Assembly: GCF_042683565.1 (NCBI RefSeq)
Contig: NZ_JBHUJW010000028.1
Location: forward strand, 34,301 to 98,300
Source of the DNA: Brevibacillus sp042683565
GTDB lineage: Bacteria > Bacillota > Bacilli > Brevibacillales > Brevibacillaceae
DNA length: 64,000 nucleotides
Direction of reading: 5' to 3'
Shown here: piece by piece, positions 40,775-50,380 of the stretch
Position numbering within the stretch: the stretch's first letter is position 1
How the letters are laid out: each line of letters begins with the position of its first letter
The notes under the pieces: generated by a model
Told to the model about the DNA's origin: nothing
Databases searched by the model: none
Seen by the model: the letters and a program-made list of their open reading frames with translations, nothing else
Position numbers and translations under genes: made by a program

Positions 40775-43249
40775 ATGATCGCAAACAAAAATGTCTCGAG
40801 TACCGGCCAGGTGTGGACGCGTCAAGTATCCGAACAGATGGATACGGCGGCGCGGACCTGGGGAGAGAAAATAGCGAATGCCGCGCAGCGATGGAACGTT
40901 CTTCCTTTGTTGATGGGCTTTTTGCTGGGGAGGGCCCTCATTCTCGAAGAGCTAACCCCTTTTGTGATCCCATACTTTATGGTGATGTTCTACATCCGTC
41001 GTGATTGCATCGTCACGACGGGGTTTGCCTTGATAATCGGAGCCTTTTCCCAATCGGTGCCAGTCGGGCTGGAGACGATCCTCAGTATCGTGCTCGCCCT
41101 GGCCGCTTGCAAAATTACCGAAAGAATGAGGCGCAAAGACTTTTCCCGTACGCCGTTGCTTGTCATGACGACGATCTTCATCAGCCATCTGCTGTACCAC
41201 GCGCTGACGAACCAGGTAAACACCTACGAGCTGGTCATGGTGGCGGTGGAGTCGGTGCTCGGCTTCGTCCTGACGCTGATCTTTATCCAGTCGCTCTCCA
41301 TCGTCCACATGGCCAAGCCGTACGAACCGTTGAAAAACGAAGAAATCGTGTCGCTGGTCATCCTGCTCGCCTCCCTGATGACGGGAACGGTCGACTGGAT
41401 GGTCGAAGGTGTCTCGATGGAGCACGTGCTCTCCCGGTATTTGCTGCTGCTGTTTGCCTTTGTGGGTGGAGGGACAATCGGGGCGGCCGTCGGGGTGGTC
41501 ACGGGACTTATCCTGAGTCTGGCCAACGTCAGCGCCTTGCTGCAGATCAATCTGCTCGCCTTTTCCGGACTGCTGGCGGGACTGCTCAAAGAAGGGGGAA
41601 AAGTCGGCGTCTCGGCGGGGCTGCTCATCGGAACGGCTATCCTGGCGATTTACGGAGGGGCAGAGGACACGCTGTACTTGTCGCTCGTGGAATCATCGCT
41701 GGCGATCCTGCTGTTCATCCTGACTCCTGCCACGTTGTGGAAAAAGGTCGCGAGATTCGTTCCCGGCACGAGCGAAAACATGCAGTCCCATCAGGAGTAC
41801 ATGCGCCGCGTCCGCGATGTGACCGCAGCCAAGATTCAGCAGTTTTCCGAGCTGTTTACGCAGCTGTCCCGCAGCTTTGCCCAGACGGCGGACCCCGAAG
41901 AAATCGAAGAAGAAGCGGACGCGTTTCTTAGCCGCGTCACCGAATTTACCTGCCAGAAGTGCTGGAAGAAGGAACAGTGCTGGGAAAGGGATATGCAGTC
42001 CACCTATCAGGGGATGCGCTGGCTCATGGAGAAAGTGCAGGAGAACGGCACGCTGGCCGGCATTACGCCGCCAAAGGACTGGGAGCGAAAATGCGTGAAG
42101 ACAGAAAAGGTGCTGACGGTCATGGAGCAGGAGTACGACCGGCAGCAATCCTTTGAACAGTTGAAAAAACAGATCAGGGAGAGCCGCAAGCTGGTGGCCG
42201 ATCAATTGTCCGGCGTATCGCGGGTGATGAGCGACTTCGCCCGTGAAATCCAGCGGGAAGGAATGGAGCTGAGTTTACAGGAAAAACAGGTATCGCAGGC
42301 GCTGGAGGGGCTTGGCCTGTCTGTGCGCCGCGTGGACATTCACAGTCTGGAAGAGGGAAAGGTGGACATCGAGATCAGCCAGCCTACCTGCTACGGCCGG
42401 GATGAGTGCGCCAAAATCGTCGCTCCGATGCTGACCGAGATTTTGGGAGAGAACATCGTCGTCCGGGAAAGGCACTGCGACGCCCAAAAGGACGGCTCCT
42501 GCACCATGTGCCTCGCCTCCGCCAAAACGTACGAGATCGATATCGGCGTGGCAGGAGCAGCCAAGGACGGCAAGCTCCTCTCCGGTGACAGCTTCCGCAC
42601 GATGGATCTGGGCAACGGCAAAATGGCCTTGGCCATCAGCGACGGCATGGGCAACGGAGCGCGTGCTTCCCTGGAGAGCCAGTCCGCGCTGGACATGCTC
42701 CAGCAGCTGCTGCGCTCCGGCATGGACGAGAAAATCTCGATCAAGACGGTCAATTCCGTACTCGCGCTGCGCTCCACGGAAGAGATGTTCGCAACTGTCG
42801 ATCTGGCGCTGATTGACCTGCAGACCGCACACACCCGGTTCGTCAAAATCGGCTCGACCCCGAGCTTTGTGAAGCGGCGTTCAGACGTATTTACCATTAC
42901 CGCGAACAATTTGCCGGTCGGGATTCTGGACGAGATCGAGGTGGATGTCGTCTCCCGCACGCTCAAACCGGGCGATCTGCTGATCATGATGTCCGACGGT
43001 ATCTACGAGGCCCCGCGGCATATCGAGAACCGGCAGGCATGGATGAAGCGCATCATCAGCGAGCTGCAGACTGACGATCCGCAAGAAGTGGCAGACCTGC
43101 TCCTGGAAAGAGTCATCCGCCAGCATTCCGGCCAGATCGTCGACGACATGACGGTGCTTGTCGCCCGCATCGACCGGTTCGTGCCGCAATGGTCGGCGAT
43201 CCAGGTACACGGCATGCAAAAGCTGGAGCGACCGCGAGTTGTCAGCTGA
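40775..43249 (+). CDS. spoIIE: Stage II sporulation protein E, PP2C-type phosphatase
   Basis: This 824-residue protein has about ten N-terminal membrane helices (residues ~45-330), a central FtsZ-interacting/oligomerisation region, and a C-terminal PP2C phosphatase with the metal-binding aspartates in ISDGMGNGARAS (~622-633) and IMMSDGIYEA (~732). It dephosphorylates SpoIIAA to release sigma-F in the forespore and affects polar septation. B. subtilis SpoIIE is 827. The ATG at 40775 after GGGGTGG is used because an ATG at 40739 lies at the promoter -10. Confidence 0.98.
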   Translation: MIANKNVSSTGQVWTRQVSEQMDTAARTWGEKIANAAQRWNVLPLLMGFLLGRALILEELTPFVIPYFMVMFYIRRDCIVTTGFALIIGAFSQSVPVGLETILSIVLALAACKITERMRRKDFSRTPLLVMTTIFISHLLYHALTNQVNTYELVMVAVESVLGFVLTLIFIQSLSIVHMAKPYEPLKNEEIVSLVILLASLMTGTVDWMVEGVSMEHVLSRYLLLLFAFVGGGTIGAAVGVVTGLILSLANVSALLQINLLAFSGLLAGLLKEGGKVGVSAGLLIGTAILAIYGGAEDTLYLSLVESSLAILLFILTPATLWKKVARFVPGTSENMQSHQEYMRRVRDVTAAKIQQFSELFTQLSRSFAQTADPEEIEEEADAFLSRVTEFTCQKCWKKEQCWERDMQSTYQGMRWLMEKVQENGTLAGITPPKDWERKCVKTEKVLTVMEQEYDRQQSFEQLKKQIRESRKLVADQLSGVSRVMSDFAREIQREGMELSLQEKQVSQALEGLGLSVRRVDIHSLEEGKVDIEISQPTCYGRDECAKIVAPMLTEILGENIVVRERHCDAQKDGSCTMCLASAKTYEIDIGVAGAAKDGKLLSGDSFRTMDLGNGKMALAISDGMGNGARASLESQSALDMLQQLLRSGMDEKISIKTVNSVLALRSTEEMFATVDLALIDLQTAHTRFVKIGSTPSFVKRRSDVFTITANNLPVGILDEIEVDVVSRTLKPGDLLIMMSDGIYEAPRHIENRQAWMKRIISELQTDDPQEVADLLLERVIRQHSGQIVDDMTVLVARIDRFVPQWSAIQVHGMQKLERPRVVS

Positions 43250-43314
43250 TACGTATGTTTTCCAGCCTCCCCGTCGATACTGTTGCTAAAACAGGCAGAA
43301 TGGGGAGATAATTT

Positions 43315-44073
43315 GTGAAAGAAGCGACACTTCGGCAAATTTTGGTTGTGACAGACGGATGCTCGAACACCGGGATGAGCCCCGTGGCGGCTGCCGCTCT
43401 GGCGAGAGAACAAGGGATTACCGTCAATGTCATCGGCGTGATTGAGAAAAGCGAGCTGGGGGAAAAGGGTGAGACGGAAATCCGCGAAATCGCGAAAGCG
43501 GGCGGCGGCCTGTGCGACATCGTATATCCGCAGCAGCTGGCGCAAACCGTCCAGATGCTCACGCGCAAGGCAATGACGCGAACGATACACCAGGTGGTCC
43601 ATAAAGAATTGAAAGAGATTTTGGGCGATTCCGGAATAGAAGAGCTGGAGCCGCAAAAGCGCGTGCAGGTAGCAGGCATGGTGGACGAGCTGGGAGAGAA
43701 AAGCAGCCTGAATGTCGTCATGCTGGTCGATACATCCGGGAGTATGAAGCCGAAGCTGGCTGCGGTGCAGCAGGCGATTCACGACTTTAGCATCAGCCTG
43801 CAGTCCCGCAGCGGGCATAGCCGGATGGCTGTCTGCTCATTTCCTGGGAAACAAAAGTATTTGGACGTTAGAATTCCCTGGACGGAAAAAGTGGAGCAAG
43901 CCCATCAAATCACCAGCGATCTGGCGATGAGCGGGATCACTCCGACAGGACCGGCGATCGTGGAGGCGATCGCATTGTTCGACCATGTCAAGCTCCCGCA
44001 GTCCCTTTCCGGGCGATATGCCTTGGAATCGGGCGATCACGAAGATGGAAGCTTGCGGGACCATGTCTTTTGA
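43315..44073 (+). CDS. yabS: YabS, VWA-domain protein
   Basis: This 252-residue protein has a von Willebrand A domain in the C-terminal half with MIDAS sequence VMLVDTSGSMKPKL (residues ~139-152). An N-terminal segment starts ILVVTDGCSNTGMSPVAAAA, itself reminiscent of a VWA strand-loop. It matches B. subtilis YabS, a sigma-E-linked gene of unknown function between spoIIE and yabT. GGGGAGATAATTT precedes the GTG. A GATACTGT at 43276 weakly resembles a sigma-E -10. Confidence 0.88.
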   Translation: MKEATLRQILVVTDGCSNTGMSPVAAAALAREQGITVNVIGVIEKSELGEKGETEIREIAKAGGGLCDIVYPQQLAQTVQMLTRKAMTRTIHQVVHKELKEILGDSGIEELEPQKRVQVAGMVDELGEKSSLNVVMLVDTSGSMKPKLAAVQQAIHDFSISLQSRSGHSRMAVCSFPGKQKYLDVRIPWTEKVEQAHQITSDLAMSGITPTGPAIVEAIALFDHVKLPQSLSGRYALESGDHEDGSLRDHVF

Positions 44074-45004
44074 CCAGACTCTGAAGATCCCCGGCCTGCC
44101 CCGGCAGTTCCAGGGCAAGTGGAACAAAAAAACGTACCACGTCCTAAGGGAGCTGGGACGTGGGGCGAACGGGGCGGTTTACTTGACGACCCAGGGCGGA
44201 GTGCGGCGGGCAGTCAAGGTCGGCGGAGAGAGCATCGACATTTTAATGGAAGTGAATGTGCTGAAAAGCGTGCAGCAGGGGCGGGACTCCCAAGTGGGAC
44301 CGCTCCTGTGTGATGTGGACGATGTGATGATCGACGGCAAGCCTTGCACGTTTTACGCCATGGAATACCTGGAGGGAGAGCAGCTGGATCGATATATCAG
44401 GCAATCCGGTACGGAGTGGGTCGCTGTGATGATCGTCCAGCTGCTGGCTCGTCTCGACGTCCTGCACAGGCACGGCTGGGTATTCGGCGACCTGAAGCCG
44501 GAAAATGTGATCGTGACAAAGGGAGATAGGCAGGTGCGGCTCATCGACTTTGGGGGAGTGACCAAGCTGGGCAATGCCGTCCGCCAGTTCACCGAGGAAT
44601 ACGACAGGGCGTACTGGCATGCAGGCGACAGGCGCGCCGAGGTCAGCTACGATCTGTTCTCTGCAGCCGTCATGATGGTCCGTCTGTTCGTCGACCGGCA
44701 GACGTGGAAAAGCATTCTGGGCGAACCGCGTCAGACCGTATATCTGTGTGATATAATACGGAACAGTGACGGCCTGTACCCGTACCGCGTGCCTCTCCTG
44801 AAAGCCATTCACGGGAAGTACGCTTCGGCGGGGGAGATGCGAGCAGAAATGCTGACGATTCTGCGGGAACTCACGGTTGCCGCCCCGAAGCAGCAGCAGA
44901 CACGCAAGCGAACATCTGGGGCAGGGGGAACGGGGATCAGCGGCTTGTTCGTCGCTTCTTTGTTGCTCTTGGCTGGCACACTCTATTACGCCTGGTTCAT
45001 GTGA
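44063..45004 (+). CDS. yabT: YabT, tail-anchored Hanks-type Ser/Thr kinase
   Basis: This 313-residue kinase has the glycine loop ELGRGANGAVYL (residues ~31-42), the ATP lysine in AVKVG, the catalytic loop HRHGWVFGDLKPENVIV and DFGGV metal motif, and a C-terminal membrane helix (GISGLFVASLLLLAGTLYYA, residues ~290-310). B. subtilis YabT (338) is activated by DNA and phosphorylates RecA and AbrB during sporulation. Basic residues before the helix could contact DNA. The start ATG 44063 overlaps yabS by 11 bases. abrB in this window is a possible substrate. Confidence 0.93.
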   Translation: MSFDQTLKIPGLPRQFQGKWNKKTYHVLRELGRGANGAVYLTTQGGVRRAVKVGGESIDILMEVNVLKSVQQGRDSQVGPLLCDVDDVMIDGKPCTFYAMEYLEGEQLDRYIRQSGTEWVAVMIVQLLARLDVLHRHGWVFGDLKPENVIVTKGDRQVRLIDFGGVTKLGNAVRQFTEEYDRAYWHAGDRRAEVSYDLFSAAVMMVRLFVDRQTWKSILGEPRQTVYLCDIIRNSDGLYPYRVPLLKAIHGKYASAGEMRAEMLTILRELTVAAPKQQQTRKRTSGAGGTGISGLFVASLLLLAGTLYYAWFM

Positions 45005-45067
45005 GGCCTTCCGCGCATGCACATGGGCAAGCTTCGACAAAGGCTTTATTTAAGGATGTGACGGTTC

Positions 45068-45817
45068 TTGTCCTCAGATTTGGTGATGGATACATGCCTG
45101 TTGGCAGGCGCAATCATATTGAAAAACGGAGGCGAGACCTACCGGACAGAGGAAACGATGGCGCGGATCGCGGAGGCAGCCGGAATGGACGACGTCAACA
45201 GCTCCGCTACTCCGACGAGCATCATCCTCTCGTTTCGCTGCGGGGGGCTGGATCATACGAGAATGGTTCGCACCCCCATGCGCACGACGAACCTGAATAA
45301 AATCACGCTGGTCAACGACGTGTCCCGCAAGTTTGTCGGCGGCAGCATTACGCTGGAACAGGCGTACTTGACGCTGTGCGAGATCGATCAGAAAAAACCG
45401 CTCTATCCCAAGTGGATGCAGCATATGGCGGCCGCTATCGCCAGCGGCTCCTTTTCCATGCTTACGGGCGGGAGCTGGTACGATCTCGTGCCGTCCGCTC
45501 TGGCCGGTTTGATCGTCAATCTCAGTCTCGAATATTTGGAACAGTTTGTGCGAATGAAATTTTTTACCGAGTTTTCAGCCGCCTTGCTGGGTGGCCTGTT
45601 TGCCTTGCTCACCGTGACGTGCTTTCCCCAGCTGCATATCAGCATCATTATCATCGGGGCGATGCTCCCGCTGTTCCCGGGGATCGCGATCACCAACTCG
45701 CTGCGGGATCTGATGGCAGGAGATCTGGTGGCAGGTGTCTCCCGCGGCGTCGAGGCGATGCTGACGGCGGTCTCCGTCGCTGTGGCTACTGCTATTATTC
45801 TCTGGTTTACGAGGTGA
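45068..45817 (+). CDS. Threonine/serine exporter family, N-terminal (YjjP-like) half
   Basis: This 249-residue protein (DUF1212) has a soluble N-terminal ~110 residues with a conserved block around DTCLLAGAIILKNGGETYRT, then five membrane helices. The next gene supplies the second half, so the pair matches split ThrE/YjjP-YjjB transporters that export Thr/Ser in corynebacteria and succinate in E. coli; the substrate here is unknown. The TTG start has AAGGATG about 11 bases upstream. It lies where B. subtilis goes directly from yabT to tilS. Confidence 0.87.
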   Translation: MSSDLVMDTCLLAGAIILKNGGETYRTEETMARIAEAAGMDDVNSSATPTSIILSFRCGGLDHTRMVRTPMRTTNLNKITLVNDVSRKFVGGSITLEQAYLTLCEIDQKKPLYPKWMQHMAAAIASGSFSMLTGGSWYDLVPSALAGLIVNLSLEYLEQFVRMKFFTEFSAALLGGLFALLTVTCFPQLHISIIIIGAMLPLFPGIAITNSLRDLMAGDLVAGVSRGVEAMLTAVSVAVATAIILWFTR

Positions 45818-45821
45818 TCCG

Positions 45822-46268
45822 ATGATATGGCAAGGTCTTGCGCTCAGCCTGGTGTCGTCCATGGCATGGTGTGTCCTGTTTAACGTACCTGTCCGCACCA
45901 TATTTGCCGGCGGCGTTGCCGGGATGGTCGGTTTTCTCGTCTATTCGCTCTTGCCGGCGCTGGGCGCAGAAGTATTGCTGTCGACCTTTGTATCTGCTGC
46001 GATCGTCTCGCTGCTCAGTCAGATCTTGTCGATATATTTGCGTGTTCCTTCTACGAACTTCAGCGTCGCCGGGATCATCCCGCTGGTGCCGGGATCGTTG
46101 GCATACAGATCCATGCTGGCTTTTGTCAACAACAATTACATTGAAGGCATTACGTTGGCCACCCAAACGATGATGATAGCGGGTGCGATCGCGTCCGGAC
46201 TCATCTTTGGAATATCGGTGGTGACGATTGTGAAAGGAGCCCGTCATGCTGGCAAGCGTGCACAATGA
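45822..46268 (+). CDS. Threonine/serine exporter family, C-terminal (YjjB-like) half
   Basis: This 148-residue protein has four to five membrane helices (DUF3815). ILSIYLRVPSTNFSVAGIIP, then LVPGSLAYRSM, is a typical YjjB/ThrE_2 segment. It starts 4 bases after the upstream half with GAGGTGATCCG as ribosome site, and its end overlaps tilS by 23 bases. The pair probably forms one transporter. Confidence 0.87.
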   Translation: MIWQGLALSLVSSMAWCVLFNVPVRTIFAGGVAGMVGFLVYSLLPALGAEVLLSTFVSAAIVSLLSQILSIYLRVPSTNFSVAGIIPLVPGSLAYRSMLAFVNNNYIEGITLATQTMMIAGAIASGLIFGISVVTIVKGARHAGKRAQ

Positions 46269-47673
46269 AATATTGCGGGAGCGTCTGCTGCTGCCAGGGG
46301 AGACCGTCGTGGTCGGCGTATCCGGCGGGAATGATTCCTCGGCTCTTTTGCATATCCTGGTGTCTCTCAATGAACAATATCATTACGGGTGGAAACTCCA
46401 TGCCGTTCACCTGAACCACGGATTTCGCGGGGAGGAGGCACGGCTGGACGCGCTGTACGCGCGGGAGCTTTGCGAATCCCTCGGCGTTGCCTTTCACCTC
46501 TTTGAATTCGATGTGCCGGCCTACATGGAGCAGACCGGCAAAGGGGGACAGGAGGCGAGCCGGGACGTTCGCTACGGCTTCTATTTGCGGGTCGCAAAGG
46601 AACAGGGGGCTGCCAAACTGGCGCTGGCGCATCATGCTGACGATCAGGTTGAGACGATCTTGTTCCGGCTTGTGCGCGGGACGCGATTGCACGGGCTGAC
46701 GGGAATGCCGAAACGACGCTGGCTAGAGGAGGGAGGCATCGAGCTGGTACGCCCTCTTCTGCACAAGACAAGGCAGGAACTGGAGGCATACTGCCGCGAG
46801 AATGGCCTCGCCCCGCGGGAAGACAGCAGCAATCACTCCCGCAAGTACAAGCGGAATTTGCTAAGGCTCGATGTCATGCCGTTGCTCGCCCAGGTCAACG
46901 AACGCTACCGGGAGCATATACTTGAGGCGGCAGAGGCGATTCGCCAGGACGATGAGCTTCTGGAGAGACTGGCAAGGGAGCAGCTGCAAAAGGTCTTGAT
47001 TGCGCAAAAGCAGGACGAGATCGTATTGGACCTTGAAGCGTTTCAAAAGTGTGACGTTGCTTTACAAAGGAGAATGATTACTCTAATATTAGGGTATGTC
47101 TCGAAACAAACTGAGTGGTCTTCTCAGCATGTCGAGGCGGTGTTGCATATATCAGGTGGTAGCCGTCCTTCGGCACAATTGCATTTGCCTGGAGAGCTGG
47201 TGGTAAACCGGGTGTACGGGCGAATTCATTTTTGTCCAAAAGGGCGAGAAGAACGCATACATATGTATTGTTACGACCTTCCGATACCAGGATCGATCTG
47301 GATCGAGGAGAGCAAGGTTTGGGTACATACGAAACAGCTTGTACGTTTCACGGATTGGAAGCGACTGCAGGAGAACGAAGCGGTGTTTGATGCCGATCGT
47401 CTTCCAGGGCCGCTGTTTTTGCGCAATCGCAGACCCGGTGACCGCCTTGCCTTGTTTGGCACAGCATCTGGAAAGAAACTGAAGGAATTGCTGATCGATC
47501 AAAAAGTGCCACGGGCCTGGCGGGACAGACTGCCGCTGCTGGCGGCTGGAGAAGAAGTGTTGTGGGTGCCGGGATTGCGGCGTTCTGCGACGGCGCCTGT
47601 AACGGAACAGACCAGGCGGCTTCTGTACGTGCGGGTAGAATTTGGAGAAGATTGGCGGGAGGTTTTTTCATGA
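46246..47673 (+). CDS. tilS: tRNA(Ile)-lysidine synthetase
   Basis: This 475-residue N-type PP-loop ATPase has VSGGNDSSALLHIL near residues 25-38 (SGGxDS motif), then an HHADDQVETILFRLVRGT block near 124-141 and RPLL. A C-terminal TilS domain ends the protein. It converts C34 of the CAU-anticodon tRNA-Ile to lysidine and is essential. AAAGGAG gives the ATG at 46246. It is followed by hpt with an ATGA overlap, the conserved tilS-hpt-ftsH arrangement. Confidence 0.97.
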   Translation: MLASVHNEILRERLLLPGETVVVGVSGGNDSSALLHILVSLNEQYHYGWKLHAVHLNHGFRGEEARLDALYARELCESLGVAFHLFEFDVPAYMEQTGKGGQEASRDVRYGFYLRVAKEQGAAKLALAHHADDQVETILFRLVRGTRLHGLTGMPKRRWLEEGGIELVRPLLHKTRQELEAYCRENGLAPREDSSNHSRKYKRNLLRLDVMPLLAQVNERYREHILEAAEAIRQDDELLERLAREQLQKVLIAQKQDEIVLDLEAFQKCDVALQRRMITLILGYVSKQTEWSSQHVEAVLHISGGSRPSAQLHLPGELVVNRVYGRIHFCPKGREERIHMYCYDLPIPGSIWIEESKVWVHTKQLVRFTDWKRLQENEAVFDADRLPGPLFLRNRRPGDRLALFGTASGKKLKELLIDQKVPRAWRDRLPLLAAGEEVLWVPGLRRSATAPVTEQTRRLLYVRVEFGEDWREVFS

Positions 47674-48209
47674 ATCAAGACATCGAGAAGATTTTGCTAT
47701 CAGAGGAAGAGATTGCAGGCAAGATTCAGGAGCTGGGCAAGACGCTGGCTGCCGAATATCGGGGGAAAAATCCGCTGGTGATTTGCGTGCTGAAGGGCGC
47801 CGTCGTATTCATGGCCGACCTGATCCGCCACATGGATATCCCGTGCGAGATGGACTTCATGGCAGTTTCCAGCTACGGAAGCGGCACCGAGTCTTCGGGC
47901 ATGGTCAAAATTTTGAAAGACCTCGATACCTCTGTGCAAAATCGTCACGTCCTGGTCGTAGAGGACATCATGGACAGCGGGTTGACACTCAGCCGCCTGG
48001 TAGAGCTGCTGCGCCATCGCGAAGCGGCTTCGGTCAAAGTCGTTACGCTTCTGAACAAGCCGGAGCGCCGCAAGGTAGACATTTCTCCGGATTACAGCGG
48101 TTTCGACATTCCGGACGAATTCGTCGTAGGATTCGGGCTGGACTATGCCGAGCAATACCGAAACCTTCCGTATATCGGGGTATTAAAGCCTGAAGTCTAC
48201 ACAAAGTAG
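47670..48209 (+). CDS. hpt: Hypoxanthine phosphoribosyltransferase
   Basis: This 179-residue type I PRTase salvages hypoxanthine and guanine using PRPP. The PRPP loop VLVVEDIMDSGLTL is near residue 92-105, and SYGSGTESSG and DEFVVGFGLDYAEQYRNLPY are family signatures. In B. subtilis HprT forms a complex with FtsH-region proteins and TilS is encoded upstream. The ATG overlaps the tilS stop (ATGA), with GGGAGG 8 bases before. Confidence 0.97.
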   Translation: MNQDIEKILLSEEEIAGKIQELGKTLAAEYRGKNPLVICVLKGAVVFMADLIRHMDIPCEMDFMAVSSYGSGTESSGMVKILKDLDTSVQNRHVLVVEDIMDSGLTLSRLVELLRHREAASVKVVTLLNKPERRKVDISPDYSGFDIPDEFVVGFGLDYAEQYRNLPYIGVLKPEVYTK

Positions 48210-48214
48210 GTTTG

Positions 48215-48244
48215 TTGTGGAGACCCTGCTTCATATGATAAAAT
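48215..48244 (+). promoter_or_regulatory. Promoter of ftsH
   Basis: TTGTGG (48215-48220), 18 bp, TAAAAT (48239-48244), with a TGA extension just before the -10. Confidence 0.6.
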
Positions 48245-48278
48245 GTGAAAAGTGTCTGTTCGTGAGAGGAGGTAAGGA

Positions 48279-50198
48279 ATGAATCGCTTTTTTCGTAATA
48301 CCGGGTTCTACCTGCTGATTTTTCTTGTCACGGTCGGGATCGTGAATTTCATCCTCTCCGGTACTGATAAGGTTGGGAAACTTACATATCAGGATTTCCG
48401 GGTACAGCTGTTAGCCGATAACATCACCGAGATGTCCATTCGACCTGAAAATGGTACATACCGAGTCGATGGTACGCTGGCTAAAGCTATTCCGGGACAG
48501 GAAAGCAACAAATTTTTCACCAATGTTCCCCTGTACGATTCCAATATTATTTCGTTGGTAGAGCAGAAGATGGATGAGCAAAAAGTGAAAAAAGTAGAGG
48601 TTCATCCTGCGGAAGGCAACAGCATCTGGCTCACCTTCCTGACCTCGATTATTCCGTTTGTGATCATCTTCATCCTGTTTTTCTTCCTTCTGAATAATGC
48701 GCAGGGTGGCGGCAGCCGGGTGATGAACTTCGGCAAAAGCCGTGCCAAGCTGTACAACGAAGAGAAAAAGCGCGTCACGTTCGACGATGTGGCAGGGGCA
48801 GACGAAGAAAAGGCGGAGCTGGAGGAAGTCGTTGAATTCCTGAAAGATCCGCGCAAATTTAACGCTGTCGGCGCCCGTATCCCTAAAGGGGTCCTGCTCG
48901 TAGGTCCTCCGGGTACCGGTAAAACGCTGCTCGCCCGTGCTGTTGCAGGGGAAGCAGGCGTTCCGTTCTTTAGCATCTCCGGTTCTGATTTCGTGGAGAT
49001 GTTCGTCGGGGTCGGTGCTTCCCGAGTGCGTGACCTGTTTGAAAATGCGAAGAAAAATGCGCCTTGCATTATCTTTATCGATGAGATCGACGCTGTCGGC
49101 CGTCAGCGCGGAGCGGGTCTTGGCGGCGGTCACGACGAGCGCGAGCAGACGCTCAACCAGTTGCTCGTAGAAATGGACGGCTTTGGCGGCAACGAAGGCA
49201 TCATCATGGTGGCTGCGACCAACCGCCCGGACATTCTCGACCCTGCACTCTTGCGTCCGGGACGCTTTGACCGACAAATTACAGTGGACCGTCCGGACAT
49301 CAAAGGCCGTGAAGCGGTGCTCAAGGTACATGCCCGCAACAAGCCGCTTGGCGACGACGTGAAGCTGGATGTGATTGCCCGCGGTACTTCGGGCTTCACC
49401 GGTGCCGATCTGGAGAACCTGCTGAACGAGGCAGCCCTCCTGACCGCCCGCAAGAACAAAAAGCAAATCAACATGGCGGAAATCGACGAGGCGATCGACC
49501 GCGTCATTGCCGGTCCGGCGAAAAAGTCCCGCGTTATCAGCGAAGAGGAGCGCCGTCTGGTTGCTTTCCACGAAGCTGGTCATACAATTATCGGCTATCA
49601 CTTGCGAAACGCCGAAATGGTACATAAGGTAACGATCATTCCACGCGGTCAGGCTGGCGGGTACACGGTCATGTTGCCGAAAGAAGACCGTTTCTTTGCC
49701 ACCAAGACAGACCTGCTGGACAAAATCGTCGGCCTTCTTGGTGGACGAGTCGCAGAAGAATTGGTACTCGGCGACATCAGTACCGGCGCACATAATGACT
49801 TCCAGCGTGCGACGGCGATTGCACGCAGCATGATTACGGAGTACGGGATGAGCCGTCTGGGGCCGATGCAGTTCGGCAGAAGCCAGGGACAGGTATTCCT
49901 GGGCCGCGATTACGGCAACGAGCGCAACTACTCCGATCAGATCGCGTACGAGATCGACCGGGAGATGCAAAACATCATCAACGAATGCTATGCGCGATGC
50001 ACAGAGCTTTTGACCAAGCATCGTGACCAGCTCGATCTGATTGCCAACACCTTGCTGCGCGTCGAAACACTCGATGCGGAACAAATCAGGCAGTTGATCG
50101 AAACCGGCCGCATGGACAACGATCCGGATGAAAACAAAGACGTGGTCGTCAACATTCAGCCGAAAAAAGAAGATACAAACGATGAACCGACACAATAA
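48279..50198 (+). CDS. ftsH: ATP-dependent zinc metalloprotease FtsH
   Basis: This 639-residue membrane AAA+ protease has two transmembrane helices (residues ~7-27 and ~113-135), Walker A GPPGTGKT near 208-215, Walker B FIDEIDAVG near 265, a second-region-of-homology RPGRFDRQI block, and the zinc site HEAGH near 430-434. It degrades SpoVM and Spo0E among others in B. subtilis and is needed for sporulation. B. subtilis FtsH is 637. GAGAGGAGG lies 8 bases before the ATG. Confidence 0.98.
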   Translation: MNRFFRNTGFYLLIFLVTVGIVNFILSGTDKVGKLTYQDFRVQLLADNITEMSIRPENGTYRVDGTLAKAIPGQESNKFFTNVPLYDSNIISLVEQKMDEQKVKKVEVHPAEGNSIWLTFLTSIIPFVIIFILFFFLLNNAQGGGSRVMNFGKSRAKLYNEEKKRVTFDDVAGADEEKAELEEVVEFLKDPRKFNAVGARIPKGVLLVGPPGTGKTLLARAVAGEAGVPFFSISGSDFVEMFVGVGASRVRDLFENAKKNAPCIIFIDEIDAVGRQRGAGLGGGHDEREQTLNQLLVEMDGFGGNEGIIMVAATNRPDILDPALLRPGRFDRQITVDRPDIKGREAVLKVHARNKPLGDDVKLDVIARGTSGFTGADLENLLNEAALLTARKNKKQINMAEIDEAIDRVIAGPAKKSRVISEEERRLVAFHEAGHTIIGYHLRNAEMVHKVTIIPRGQAGGYTVMLPKEDRFFATKTDLLDKIVGLLGGRVAEELVLGDISTGAHNDFQRATAIARSMITEYGMSRLGPMQFGRSQGQVFLGRDYGNERNYSDQIAYEIDREMQNIINECYARCTELLTKHRDQLDLIANTLLRVETLDAEQIRQLIETGRMDNDPDENKDVVVNIQPKKEDTNDEPTQ

Positions 50199-50221
50199 GG
50201 GGCGCCTCTGGTGCTCCTTTT
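50197..50221 (+). terminator. Terminator after ftsH
   Basis: AAGGGGCGCC pairs with GGTGCTCCTT (two wobbles) followed by T residues. Confidence 0.75.
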
Positions 50222-50380
50222 GTTCTACAGGTAAGAATGGACCCGGTGCTTATCCCGTGCTTGTGTATGCAGCCAGACTCGTGCCCTTTGGGTGCAACAG
50301 CCCAAGGTTTCAAGTACGGAACTCCTGTCTTGGTCACCATAGGCACCATGTACTTCTCATACCGGTAAAGGGGGAATACG

